Below are positions 1 to 12,401 of a stretch of DNA of 64,000 nt, piece by piece; position 1 is the stretch's first letter; each line of letters begins with the position of its first letter. The DNA is taken from contig NC_133647.1 of assembly GCF_009905375.1 (NCBI RefSeq), positions 47,612,506 through 47,676,505 on the forward strand, read 5' to 3'. A program made the translations under genes and the position numbers. The DNA is from Apium graveolens. Lineage: Eukaryota; Streptophyta; Magnoliopsida; Apiales; Apiaceae. A model generated the notes under the pieces. The model was not told the DNA's origin. It did not search any database and was given only the letters and a program-made list of their open reading frames with translations.

Positions 1-3000
1 AATCTAATATGGTTTAAAGTGACTTACATGGTTGATTAGAGCCAAAATATGGACCAATATTGACTCGTATGAAAGTTGTACTAAGATGTGGTTAAAGGAT
101 GTCAAATTGGATGTTTATGATGTTAACATGTTAATTGTACCTATATATGGTTGAAAGTGAGTCTTATAAGGTGCAAAATTACTCTAATATGGTTTAAAGT
201 GACTTACATGGTTGATTAGAGCCAAAATGTGGACCAAAATTGACTCGTATGAAAGTGGTACCAAGAGATGGTTAAAGGATTTCACTTATATGGTTTATTA
301 GAGCCAAAATTTGGAAAAAAATTGACTCTTATGAAAGTGGTACCAATAGGTGGTAAAAGGATGCCAAACTGGATATTTATGATGTTAAAATGTTAATTGT
401 ACCAGTATATAGTTGAAAGTGACTCTTATAGGGTCCAAAATAACTCTAATATGGTGTAAAGTGACTAACATGGTTGATTAGAGCCAAAATGTGGACCAAA
501 ATTGACTCGTATGAAAGTGGTACCAATAGGTGGCTAAAGGATGTCAAATTGGATGTTTATGATGTTATCATGTTAATTGTACCAATATATGGTTGAAAGT
601 TAGTCTTATAAGGTGGAAAATTACTCTAATATGGTTTAAAGTGACTTATATGGTTGATTATAGCCAAAATATGGGCCAAAATTAACTCGTATGAAAGTGG
701 TATCAAGAGATGGTTAAAGGATGTCGAATTGGATGTTTATGATGTTAACATCTTAATTCTTCCAATATATGGTGGCAAGTGAGTCTTATAAGGTGCAAAT
801 TTACTCTAATATGGTTTAAAGTGACTTACATGGTTCATTAGAGCCAAAATGTGGACCAAAATTGACTCGTATGAAAGTGGTACCAAGAGATGCTTAAAGG
901 ATGTCAAATTGAATTTTTATATTGTTAACATATTAATTGTACCAATATATGGTTGAAAGTGAGTCTTATAAGGTGCAAAATTTCTCTAATATGGTTTAAA
1001 GTGACTTACATGGTAGATTAGAGCCAAAATGTGGACCAAAATTGACTCGTATGAAAGTGGTACCAAGAGATGGTTAAAGGATGTCAAATTGGATGTTTAT
1101 GATGTTAACATATTAATTCTACTAATATATGGTGGCAAGTTAGTCTTATAAGGTGTAAAATTACTCTAATATGGTTTAAAGTGACTTACATGGTTGTTTA
1201 GAGCCAAAATATGGACCAATATTGACTCGTATGAAAGTAGTACTAAGAGGTGGTTAAAGGATGTCAAATTGGATGTTTATGATGTTAACATGTTAATTGT
1301 ACCAAAATATGGTTGAAAGTGACTCTTATAGGGTGCAAAATCACTCTAATATCGTGTAAAGTGACTTACATGGTTGATTAGAGCTAAAATGTGGACCAAA
1401 ATTGACTCGTATGAAAGTGGTACCAAGAGATGGTTAAAGGATGTCAAATTGAATGTTTATGATGTTAACATATTAATTGTACCAATATATGGTTGAAAGT
1501 GAGTCTTATAAGGTGCAAAATTACTTTAATATGGTTTAAAGTGACTTGCGTGGTTGATTATAGCCAAAATATGGACCAAAATTGACTCGTATGAAAGTGG
1601 TACCAAGAGGTGGCTAAAGAATGTCTAATTGAATGTTTATGATGTTAAAATGTTAATTGTACCAATATATGGTTAAAAGTGAGTCTTTTAAAGTGCAAAA
1701 TTACTCTAATATGGTTTAAAGTGACTTACATGGTTGATTAGAGCCAAAATGTGGACCAAAATTGACTCGTATGTAAGTGGTACCAAGAGGTGGTTAAAGG
1801 ATGTCAAATTGGATGTTTATGATGTTAACATGTTAATTGTACCAATATATTTTTGAAAGTGAGTCTTATAAGGTGCAAAATCACTCTAATATGGTGTCAA
1901 GTGACTTGCATGGTTGATTAGAGCCAAAATGTGGACCAAAATTGACTCGTATGAAAATGGTACCAAGAGGTGGCTAAAGGATGTCAAATTGGATGTTTAT
2001 GATTTTATCATGTTAATTGTACCAATATATGGTTGAACGTTAGTCTTATAAGGTGCAAAATTACTCTAATATGGTTTAAAGTGACTTATATGGTTGATTA
2101 GAGCCAAAATATGGGCCAAAATTAACTCGTATGAAAGTGGTATCAAGAGATGGTTAAAGGATGTCGAATTGGATGTTTATGATGTTAACATCTTAATTTT
2201 TCCAATATATGGTGGCAAGTGAGTCTTATAAGGTGCAAATTTACTCTAATATGGTTTAAAGTGACTTACATGGTTGATTAGAGCCAAAATGTGGACCAAA
2301 ATTGACTCATATGAAAGTGGTACCAAGAGATGCTTAAAGGATGTCAAATTGGATGTTTATGATGTTAACATATTAATTGTACCAATATATGGTTGAAAGT
2401 GAGTCTTATAAGGTGCAAAATTTCTCTAATATGGTTTAAAGTGACTTACATGGTAGATTAGAGCCAAAATGTGGACCAAAATTGACTCGTATGAAAGTGG
2501 TACCAAGAGATGGTTAAAGGATGTCAAATTGGATGTTTATGATGTTAACATATTAATTTTACCAATATATGGTGGCAAGTTAGTCTTATAAGGTGTAAAA
2601 TTACTCTAATATGGTTTAAAGTGACTTACATGGTTGATTAGAGCCAAAATATGGACCAATATTGACTCGTATGAAAGTTGTACTAAGAGGTGGTTAAAGG
2701 ATGTCAAATTGGATGTTTATGATGTTAACATGTTAATTGTACCAATATATGGTTGAAAGTGAGTCTTATAAGGTGCAAAACTACTCTAATATGGTTTAAA
2801 GTGACTTACATGGTTGATTAGAGCCAAAATGTGGACCAAAATTGACTCGTATGAAAGTGGAACCAAGAGATGGTTAAAGGATTTCACTTATATGGGTGAT
2901 TAGAGCCAAAATTTGGACAGAAATTAACTCTTATGAAAGTGGTACCAATAGGTGGTAAAAGGATGCCAAACTGGATGTTTATGATGTTAAAATGTTAATT

Positions 3001-5723
3001 GTACCAGTATATAGTTGAAAGTGACTCTTATAGGGTGCAAAATAACTCTATTATAGTGGAAAGTGACTTACATGCTTGATTAGAGCCAAAATGTGGACCA
3101 AAATTGACTCGTATGAAAGTGGTACCAAGAGGTGGTTAAAGGATGTCAAATTGGATGTTTATGATGTTAACAAGTTAATTGTACCAATATATGGTTGAAA
3201 GTGAGTCTTATAAGGTGCAAAATTACTCTAATATGGTTTAAAGTGACTTACATGGTAGATTAGAGCCAAAATATGGACCAAAATTGACTCGTATGAAAGT
3301 GGTACCAAGAGGTGGCTAAAGGATGTCTAATTGAATGTTTATGTTGTTAAAATGTTAATTGTACCAATATATGGTTGAAAGTGAGTCTTTTAAAGTGCAA
3401 AATTACTCTAATATGGTTTAAAGTGATTTACGTGGTTCATTAGAGCCAAAATGTGGACCAAAATTGACTCGTATGTAAGTGGTACCAAGAGGTGGTTAAA
3501 GAATGTCAAATTGGATGTTTATGATGTTAACATGTTAATTGTACCAATATATTTTTTAAAGTGTGTCTTATAAGGTGCAAAATCACTCTAATATGGTGTC
3601 AAGTGACTTGCATGGTTGATTAGAGCCAAAATGTGGACCAAAATTGACTCGTATGAAAATGGTACCAAGAGGTGGCTAAAGGATGTCAAATTGGATGTCT
3701 ATGATGTTATCATGTTAATTGTAGCAATATATGGTTGAACGTTAGTCTTATAAGGTGCAAAATTACTCTACTATGGTTTAAGGTGACTTATATGGTTGAT
3801 TAGAGCCAAAATATGGGCCAAAATTAACTCGTATGAAAGTGGTACCAAGAGATGGTTAAAGGATGTCGAATTGGATGTTTATGATGTTAACATCTTAATT
3901 CTTCCAATACATGGTGGCAAGTGAGTCTTATAAGGTCCAAATTTACTTTAATATGGTTTAAAGTGACTTACATGGTTGATTAGAGCCAAAATGTGGACCA
4001 AAATTGACTCGTATGAAAGTGGTACAAAAAGATGCTTAAAGGATGTCAAATTGGATGTTTATGATGTTAACATATTAATTGTACCAATATATGGTTGAAA
4101 GTGAGTCTTATAAGGTGCAAAATTTCTCTAATATTGTTTAAAGTGACTTACATGGTAGATTAGAGCCAAAATATGGACCAAAATTGACTCGTATGAAAGT
4201 GGTACCAAGAGATGGTTAAAGGATGTCAAATTGGATGTTTTATGATGGTAACATATTAATTCTACCAATATATGGTGGCAAGTTAGTCTTATAATGTGTA
4301 AAATTACTCTAATATGGTTTAAAGTGACTTACATGGTTGATTAGAGCCAAAATATGGACCAATATTGACTCGTATGAAAGTTGTACTAAGAGGTGGTTAA
4401 AGGATGTCAAATTGGATGTTTATGATGCTAACATGTCAATTGTACCAATATATGGTTGAAAGTGAGTCTTATAAGGGGCAAAATTACTCTAATATGGTTT
4501 AAAGTGACTTACATGGTTGATTAGAGCCAAAATGTGGACCAAAATTGACTCGTATGAAAGTGGAACCAAGAGATGGTTAAAGGATTTCACTTATATGGTT
4601 GATTAGAGCCAAAATTTGGACAAAATTTAACTCTTATGAAAGCGGTACCAATAGGTGGTAAAAGGATGCCAAACTGGATGTTTATGATGTTAAAATGTTA
4701 ATTGTACCAGTATATAGTTGAAAGTGACTCTTATAGGGTGCAAAATAACTCTATTCTAGTGGAAAGTGACTTACATGCTTGATTAGAGCCAAAATATGGA
4801 CCAAAATTGACTCATATGAAAGTGGTACCAAGAGGTGGTTAAAGGATGTCAAATTGGATGTTTATGATGTTAACATATTAATTGTACCAATATATGGTTG
4901 AAAGTGTGTCTTATAAGGTGCAAAATTACTCTAATATGGTTTAAAGTGACTTACATGGTAGATTAGAGCCAAAATGTGGACCAAAATTGACTCGTATGAA
5001 AGTGGTACCAAGAGATGGTTAAAGGATGTCAAATTGGATGTTTATGATGTTAACATGTTAATTCTACCAATATATGGTGGAAAGTTAGTCTTACAAGGTG
5101 CAAAATTACTCTAATATGGGTTACAGTGACTTACATGGTTGTTTAGAGCCAAAATATGGACCAATATTGACTCATATGAAAGTGGTACTAAGAGGTGGTT
5201 AAAGGATGTCAAATTGGATGTTTATGATTTTAACATGTTAATTGTACCAAAATATGGTTGAAAGTGACTCTTATAGGGTGCAAAATTGCTCTAATATGGT
5301 GTAAAGTGACTTACATGGTTGATTAGAGCTAAAATGTGGACCAAAATTGACTCGTATAAAAGTGGTACTAAGAGGTAGTTAAAGGATGTCTAATTGGTTT
5401 TTTGAAGTTAACATGTTAATTGTACCACAATATGGTTGAAAGTGACTCTTATAGGGTGCAAAATCACTGTAATATGGTGTAAAGTGACTTACATGGTTCA
5501 TTAGAGCTAAAATGTGGACCAAAATTGACTCGTATGAAAGTGGTACCAAGAGGTGGCTAAATGATGTCAAATTGAATGTTTATAATGTTAACATGTTAAT
5601 TGTACAAATATATGGTTGAAAGTGAGTCTTATATGGTGCAAAATTACTCTAATATGGTTTAAAGGGACTTACGTGGTTGATTAGAGCCAAAATGTGGACC
5701 AAAATTGACTCGTATGTAAGTGG
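1..5723. repeat. 180-bp tandem satellite, block 1
   Basis: A tandem array with a period of 180 bp fills this stretch: the motif CTCTAATATGGTTTAAAG recurs at 180-bp steps (for example near 184, 624, 804, 984, 1164). Monomers are AT-rich and differ by scattered substitutions. Three monomers are interrupted by an out-of-register partial unit of about 82 bp starting with GGATTTCACTT at 277, 2879 and 4582. Variant monomers recur at longer distances (marker ATGGGCC at 671, 2111 and 3813: 1440 then 1702 bp), so there is higher-order structure. The length is typical of plant centromeric, pericentromeric or subtelomeric satellites, but position on a chromosome cannot be read from this window. The short open frames in it recur with the monomer and are not genes. 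The array is broken at 5723 by element A and resumes at 41385. Confidence 0.97.
5719..5723. repeat. Target site duplication of element A (left)
   Basis: AGTGG directly precedes the TGTAATAACC start of the LTR. The same five bases follow the other end at 41385-41389. A paralogous empty site, with AGTGG present once in uninterrupted satellite, lies at 44966-44970. Confidence 0.95.
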
Positions 5724-6274
5724 TGTAATAACCCCAATTTTTGAGAAAATTTGAAACCTCTTATGAATAGTGTTTTTGCTGAATGAGAAAACTTTTCATG
5801 CCACACTATGTAGGGGTTCTGATATGGATATTCTGAGATTTTATTAGTACTTTATATGGGATATAAGTGTATGTAAAGATCGTCAGAATCCAATTCCGAA
5901 CACTTTGATTTTTCCCGGAAATCCACTAGATACGGAAAGAATTGAGAAAAAGGTAACAGGATAAAAAGGATTTAAATTAAAGGATTATAAGAGAGGATCA
6001 TAAAAAGGAATATAATGTATTGAGAAAGGTTAAGGGAACCTAAGTAATAAGATCCCGGGTATGATCCTTCAAACGATAAATGAAAACGAAAGTTAAGCGA
6101 ACCGTATAACAGATCAGCGGTCATTAGGCAAACAATTAGGAAGTTAAGCAAAGGGATTAGAGGAAGTGATGTCACCCAACCAATGAGAAGAGGACAAGGA
6201 AGGGAGGATGACATAGCAATGTGATGTAAGCATGACATAGGGAAGGAGGAGGTGTGGTTGGTTTATAACCACAC

Positions 6275-6282
6275 AAATATAA
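6275..6282 (+). promoter_or_regulatory. Candidate TATA box in 5' LTR of A
   Basis: AAATATAA lies about 550 bp into the LTR. It is followed at 6300-6355 by a long CAA/AAC-rich stretch that resembles an unstructured plant 5' leader. The copy in the 3' LTR is at 37389-37396. In B the corresponding position reads AAATCAAG, so the site is not conserved. No transcription start can be fixed from sequence alone. Confidence 0.3.
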
Positions 6283-7854
6283 GGTTATTAAGGTAATTAA
6301 CCAAAAACAAAACAAAAAACAACCAAGCTAAGCCAAACAAATCAAAAAACACAAAATCATTTCATTCTCATCATCTTGCTCTCGACTTTTCATCTTTTTC
6401 AAGGGCAAGAATTTCAAAAATCAAGTTCCAAGCATTGTGAAATCACAAGGTAATTATCTAAGCTTCCTTGTACATAGATATGGATATGCTATAAGTTTAA
6501 GCTCCTAATTCCTTCACAATCTCTTCCTATAAATCAAGGAAGAAGATGGTGAATAGTAACCTTCAAGAAGTAACTTTAGTTTTCTTGAATTTTTATGAAA
6601 GATTAAGGTTATACAAGCAAGGATCAAGGTTCTTTTAGGCATTCAAAGCTCTTGGGTTGTGTTAGGAAGCTTCAAGGAGGTATAAACAACTTTCACCTTT
6701 AACTTATAGTTTGAACTTTGATTTTTGATGAGTTTATGGATGGATTAATGAATATATAGAAATATCCATGTATGTATAGCAAGATCCATGTATGTTAGAT
6801 AGTTTGGTTGGATTTGTGGTGATTTTGGATATGAATCTTGGTTAATGGTTAATGAATCTTAAGTTATGGTTAGTAGATCATGTTTGTGGTTGAATAAGTT
6901 GGAAAACCTTGAGATTATGGACTGACTTTGCCTTGATATAAGTTGTGTTTGAGGTATTGATGATGGTTGGGTGGTTTGTAGTGAATTGGTAAAGAATTGG
7001 AGTGGTATAAATATTGGTAATCGCGTAAACATAGCCGTCGTAACGTCCGATTTTCTTTAGACTGTTTTGTGCATAACATTAGGACCCGAGGACCCCCTGC
7101 TAGAATATGACCACTGCCATGTTTAGATAGCTCATGTTACGAGCTTCGTTTTGATATGTAGTTCGTTCGATTCCGATGCACGGTTTAGGAGAAACGACCG
7201 TTTCAAGTAACGGCGTTTCGTGAATGAAACTTTTTCCCTCGCCTTACTTTGAAACATAGGTTAAAGACCAAAAAGGGTTAATTAATGTATGAAACATTTA
7301 TGGTAAGTGTGTTAGGCAGTTGGTAAGACACTCACGAAGGAATCGCTTTAAAACTCGTAAAGGTTAAATTATTAAAAATGGTGGAGCCGAGGTACCCGAG
7401 TGACTTAAGCGAATCAGTGAGCGCAAAACAAGCGTTAGAGTCTAAGTTAGTTAAAGTATAGATTTACAAGTGACTTTGGTTTAATTCCAACTTACTTGTT
7501 GCTTATAGGTTACCAGACTCGTCCCGAGCCATTCGTAACCCCCCAGTCGCTCAGGCAAGTATTATATCCGTTATACTGTTGTTGTGATGTATACACTTGT
7601 ATATGCATTATCTTGCGATAGATGCATGTTGGTTATTTAGCAAATTCTTGTGATATATTGTAGCATGTGATATGGTATATATGCATGCCTGTTTCATATT
7701 CTTGAAATATATATCTGTTGGTTCAGTTGATAATACCTATGCTAGAGGATAGCGGTAACTTGCATATACCCTTAGTATAGGGACCCAAAGGTGAAAATAT
7801 TTTCTAAAACCGGGAGTCGAGGATCCCGAGTAGATTTTATATATATGGATATGG

Positions 7855-7890
<36 letters not shown>

Positions 7891-7943
7891 GGTCATAGTT
7901 TTCAAAACTATTAATCGAATAAGGTTTATTCGATAACTTTAAC

Positions 7944-8375
7944 TTTATATTATTTATTGAATATTATTTGAATATTCATTCGAGGGCTTATGACTCTTTT
8001 ATATTATTTATTGAATATTATTTGAATATTCATTCGAGGGCTTATGACTCTTTTATATTATTTATTGAATATTATTTGAATATTCATTCGAGGGCTTATG
8101 ACTCTTTTATATTATTTATTGAATATTATTTGAATATTCATTCGAGGGCTTATGACTCTTTTATATTATTTATTGAATATTATTTGAATATTCATTCGAG
8201 GGCTTATGACTCTTTTATATTATTTATTGAATATTATTTGAATATTCATTTGAGGGCTTATGACTCTTTTATATTATTTATTGAATATTATTTGAATATT
8301 CATTCGAAGGCTTATGACTCAGTTTATATTATTTAATGAATATTATTTGAATATTCATTTGAGGATCTATGACTC
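7944..8375 (+). repeat. 54-bp minisatellite in 5' LTR of A (8 copies)
   Basis: Copies repeat at exactly 54 bp (CGAGGGCTTATGACTC at 7981, 8035 and so on). The first five are identical, and the sixth to eighth carry variants (TGAGGGC, GAAGGC, GAGGATC). Each unit holds an inverted repeat, TGAATATT and AATATTCA around a 5-base spacer, able to form an 8-bp stem. Because 54 is divisible by three and one frame lacks stops, a repetitive 122-codon open frame runs through it; I do not regard it as coding. Confidence 0.93.
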
Positions 8376-9828
8376 CGATTATTTGCTGAAATATATTCTT
8401 TATTTTATTAAAGAATAAGGTGTTAATAATCAAACTTATTTTCGATTATTCAAATAAAGATAATACTTTCATATAAGTATATCTTTGGTTATTTAATACT
8501 CGTTTCAAGTATAAATTTTAATACTTCTACTTCAATTATTTTTATAAAGACTATTCTTTATGGGAATATTATTTAAATAATAATATTCGGTCATTTTCTA
8601 AATATTCTGGGGACTGATTTACTTCATTAAATCAGCTTTACTCCAAACACTCTTTAAAGTGTTTTCGAGTCTTCAAAATGATTTTTAAAGTCAGAGCGGA
8701 TCCCAAAACTTATTTTTATATTTAAGATCTTCCTTTTTAAGGGGATTTAAATACTCGCTCAAAACCTGGGGAATCCGGCTCTGTGGTGTATTTTATATTC
8801 GCAACGAGGTTGCAGTTTTGGTAAATGAACTGATTACTTGCCCAACGTTCGGGAAGTAAGCCCATCTAATTGAGTCGGCATAAGCGACAGGCCGGGGTAC
8901 GGTCTATTATTGTGTAAGTGGCTGGGTGGCAGTCCATCAACGCGTGAGGGGCCGGGTAACGGTCTAGCGCGAGGTCCTAATGCGGCCAGGGTGATGACCG
9001 GTGAGGAATTCATCCATCTACAGTAGAAAAGGTTACTTATTGGTATCTTTGCCTGATCAGCAAGATATCTGGTTTATGCCAAAATTCTTTTCCTTTCCAA
9101 AATTCATTGGATGTTTCAAACTCTGTTCATACTTTACATAACAGAGGTTCCAGGAAATGTTTAAAGAGATATATATATGGGGATATATGTATATCGGGAC
9201 TAAATAAAGTATCTCATAACTTTTTCATTCAATAATATTTCAAAGATTGAATCTATTCAAATCTTGTCTTGTAGTCTCATCTATGTGATGAACTTTTGAA
9301 ACTGATTATAACTTGAACGGTGGTAGTTCAAGTAGTATTTGGGAAAGATATAAGTATATTGGGGTATCTTGTAACTTCATCTTTTAAACTTATATCTAGT
9401 TAATAATTGTCTTATGAATGACAAAGATTTTCAGAAAAACGTTGAGACAAGGTTAGATATATGAGATCACCTTGCAACGATATTTTTTTTATATATACAG
9501 TTATACACTGGGATTTTGTGTATATTATGCATGGAAGAGGACTTCCAATATTTTGAAAAGTATATATGTATATATACTGAATATTTTGCGACTTCATCGC
9601 ATTAAGATATCAAACTTGGTTCATTTCTTTTGACCAAGACTTTCATGAGTACTATGAGAAGGCTCATATACTAGTAAGTATATACTAGTAATTATCTTAC
9701 ACACGATAAAAGATTCTAGTAAGTATCCATTTAGATACTTATATTATTGTTATCACTATATATTATCTTGCGAGCTGTAAGGCTCACTCTTGCTTTATTT
9801 CTTCATCACACAACAACAGTTAGGAAAG

Positions 9829-9951
9829 ATGGCCAGACTCCAGCAGACCCAGCGCAAGTGCGTGGGAAGCGTCCCGCGTCTTCCCGATGATGTTGTGGCT
9901 GCTATAGCTGCAGAGGTAGATCTATTGGTAGATCAGGCATTCTATTTTTGA
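9829..9951 (+). CDS. 40-aa open frame in the LTR of A, function unknown
   Basis: An ATG-started frame of 40 codons ends in TGA, about 270 bp before the LTR end. The product begins MARLQQTQRK and then has a basic, proline-containing stretch followed by an acidic/hydrophobic tail. It is locally GC-richer than the surrounding LTR. The 3' LTR copy (40992-41114) is also open, with two amino-acid changes (C11R, A25P). B's LTRs have an open frame at the equivalent place with a loosely similar core (RKRLGDVP against RKRVGSVP). I do not recognise a family; it may be a leader peptide or a chance frame. Confidence 0.3.
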   Translation: MARLQQTQRKCVGSVPRLPDDVVAAIAAEVDLLVDQAFYF

Positions 9952-10225
9952 GAATCAATTATGTATAATTATAACTTGTGGCAGATAATGGCAATTAACT
10001 GTAAATTTATCAAGTAATCATTTTGGGTTGTAATAATTTTAAATTGTGGATTCAAAGACTTGTACTTATTTCAATTTCATCTCTGAGACTATAACGGGTT
10101 GTGGTGTGTGTTAGTGTGGGGTCACAGCATAAGGTTATTATTATTAATTAAGTGAAGTGATATTGTGGAAAGAAAGACCGTGACGACCCGGATCCCCGAC
10201 CCCGGATCTGGGGGTGTTACAGAAA

Positions 10226-10238
10226 TGGTATCAGAGCT
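10226..10238 (+). other. Primer binding site of A (initiator-Met tRNA)
   Basis: TGGTATCAGAGCT begins 5 bases after the LTR end. It is complementary to the 3' end of plant initiator-Met tRNA, the usual primer for chromoviruses. Confidence 0.93.
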
Positions 10239-10445
10239 AAGCGTTATAAACCTCAGAGATGATGGGACGTTAAGATAATAAGTTCACAAAGATAATAAGA
10301 ACTCTTGCCAAGTTCATAGTCGGGCTACCTAACGTAGTACTGACAGTTAAAACCCTTATGGGAACCCTTATAAATATCGTGATAGGAGCGTAGTTCGTTA
10401 TCGTATATGGTAGCGGGACTCCGAACCCTGATGTTGAGGAGCAAC

Positions 10446-10450
10446 ATCGC
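10446..10450. repeat. Target site duplication of element B (left)
   Basis: ATCGC precedes the LTR start TGTAACACCC; the same bases follow B at 31582-31586. Joining the flanks restores continuity of A's internal sequence as seen in B's own copy near 27052. Confidence 0.95.
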
Positions 10451-10693
10451 TGTAACACCCCCAAATCCGGGGTCGGGGATCCGGGTTGTCACGAGTTCCA
10501 TTTCCCTTAACAACACCCAATCTTAATAAATAATCAACTACTCTGTACTGTGACCCCACAATAAACACACACATCACAAGTTATAGTCTCAGAGATGAAT
10601 ATCCAAAAATAATCACAAGTCGTTTTATTCCACAATTATATGCCAATACACCTTAAACAGGTTTCTGAATAAATTTACATTTCTTTGCCATTA

Positions 10694-10846
10694 TTACAAT
10701 TCATAAATATACATAATCTGATACATCAAAAGTTGAAAGTCTAGCCTATTGGTAGTTCCTACCTCAGCTATGGCGGCATCAGTGCATCTAGAAAACTGCG
10801 GAACGTCTCCTAACCTCTTGCGAATCGGGAGCTTAGTCCGGTTCAT
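10694..10846 (-). CDS. 50-aa open frame in left LTR of B, function unknown
   Basis: The ATG at 10846 opens 50 codons ending near the LTR's U5 side. It begins MNRTKLPIRK, with a basic start and an acidic/hydrophobic middle. It sits where A has its 40-aa frame and shares the pattern of a basic stretch, then G-x-VP, then AAIAEV. The copy in the right LTR (27521-27673) differs by one synonymous base in the part I compared. The open frame could extend further upstream if a non-AUG start were used. There is no known domain. Confidence 0.28.
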   Translation of the reverse strand: MNRTKLPIRKRLGDVPQFSRCTDAAIAEVGTTNRLDFQLLMYQIMYIYEL

Positions 10847-12396
10847 CTTGTCTATCTGATGTTGTGTGATGAAAGAAGAAAGCAAGGGTGAGCAGCAAGC
10901 CCACCAAAATAATATGTATAATGATTAACAATATATGATCCTTCTCATAGTACTCATGAAAGTCTTGGTCAAAAGAAATGAACCAAGTTGATATCTTAAT
11001 ACGATGAAGTCGCAAAATATTCAGTATATATATATATACATATATACTTTTTAAAATATTGGAAGTCCTCTTCCATGCACAATATACACAAAGTCCCAGT
11101 GTATAACTGTATAAAAAAAATATCATTGCAAGGTGATCTCATATATCTAACCTTGTCTCAACGTTTTTATGAAAATCTTTGTCATTCATAAGACAATTAT
11201 TAATTAGATATAAGTTTAAAAGATGAAGTTACAAGATACCCCAATATACTTATATCTTTCCCAAATACTACTTGAACTACCACCGTTCAAGTTATAATTA
11301 GCTTCAAAAGTTCATCACATAGATGAGACTATAAGGCAAGATTTGAATAAATTAAATCTTTAAAATATTATCAAAATAAAATGAAGTTACGAGATACTTC
11401 ATTTGATGTAAACATCATTTTGAAAACTTGACCCTGCCAACACTCAACAATCGCCCAACCGTAGCCTTTCTATTGAAGTGCTCTGGGTAGTGTTGCAGAA
11501 ATTATCCAATTGGATGATGAACTCATTACGGGAGTTTGCCGCGCCAGGAAGACCACTTACGATGATCAGTCGTAGTAGTACAACCCCACCATTTTCTACA
11601 TGTAGAGGAGAACCTGTCGGATTTACTTGTCAACCGAACACTGAACTCCTAAGGAATGGACCGCCTTAGCGGAACTTCCAGGCCATTTGGGCCAATATAA
11701 TAAGGCTGGGCCGGCGCTACTCGGCCACTTACGCCACTCCTAGTTCAGATGAAATCCATGACTCTGAAACGTAAAGCTTGTCCCCACTTTCCCCAAGTAG
11801 AAACTTGTTGATACGGCTCCACCAAGAAGTCGTATCTATTTGGAAAGGAGAACTCACCGATATTTCCCAGGCGATGCCTGTTAATGGATTAACTTGTTCC
11901 AAGAATTTTACTTCCTGAGTGTTGGGTAAGTAATCAATTCATTTATCAAAACAACAACCTTGTTGCGAATATAAAACATACCACAGAGCCGGATCCCTCA
12001 GGTTTTGAGCGAGTATTTAAATCCCCTTAAAAAGGAAGATCTTAAATATAAAAATGAGTTTTGGGATCCGCTCTAACTTTTAAAAATCATTTTGAAGACT
12101 TGAAAACACTTTATAGAGTGTTTGGAGTAAAGCTGATTTAATGAAGTAAATCAGTCCCCAGAATATTTAGAAAATGACTGAATATTATTATTTAAATAAT
12201 ATTCCCATAAAGAATAATCTTTATAAAAATAATTGAAGTAGAAGTATTACAACTTATACTTGAAATGGATATCAAATAACCAAAGATATACTTATATGAA
12301 AGTACTATCTTTATTTGAATAATCGAAAATAAGTTTGATTATTGACACCGTATTCTTTAATAAAATAAAGAATATATCTCAGCAAATAATCGGAGT

Positions 12397-12401
12397 CATA
12401 G
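12397..12401. repeat. Target site duplication of element C (left)
   Basis: CATAG occurs here and at 19557-19561. The uninterrupted site, CATAG once, is in B's other LTR at about 29222-29226. Confidence 0.95.

Larger units (their letters stand above)
5724..10221 (+). repeat. 5' LTR of element A (4498 bp)
   Basis: Bounded by TG...CA, it matches 36839-41384 nearly end to end. It is unusually long for a plant Ty3/gypsy LTR and contains a TATA-like site near 6275, AT dinucleotide tracts near 7836-7892, an eight-copy 54-bp minisatellite (7944-8375), several short palindromes near 8600-8670 and a 40-codon open frame at 9829. It is 48 bp shorter than the 3' LTR, largely because it has one fewer minisatellite unit. 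Confidence 0.95.
10222..10450 (+). other. Leader of element A upstream of the B insertion
   Basis: This non-coding leader follows the PBS and is cut by B at the duplicated ATCGC (10446-10450). The same leader, in the opposite orientation, is present in B at about 27060-27277, which confirms that A and B belong to one family. It continues at 31587. Confidence 0.85.
10451..12401 (-). repeat. Left (3') LTR of B, first part
   Basis: Left part of B's LTR, matching 27278-29228. It is broken at 12401 by insertion of C; CATAG at 12397-12401 is the duplicated target. It contains an open frame at 10694-10846 and AT repeats. No other gene is visible. Confidence 0.94.

Noticed and set aside
5379..5570. 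Recurrent 63-codon minus-strand frame (also 44626, 48567, 49105, 51968)
   Set aside because: It follows one variant satellite monomer; recurrence comes from the array, not from gene conservation.
1..5723. CRISPR-like or regulatory repeat array
   Set aside because: The repeats are contiguous 180-bp monomers without unique spacers, in plant DNA.
7968..8336. 122-codon (and 39076-39498, 140-codon) open frame of repeated 18-residue units, looking like a repeat protein
   Set aside because: It is the 54-bp minisatellite read in a stop-free frame. Unit length divisible by three explains it, and the DNA is AT-rich and non-coding in character.
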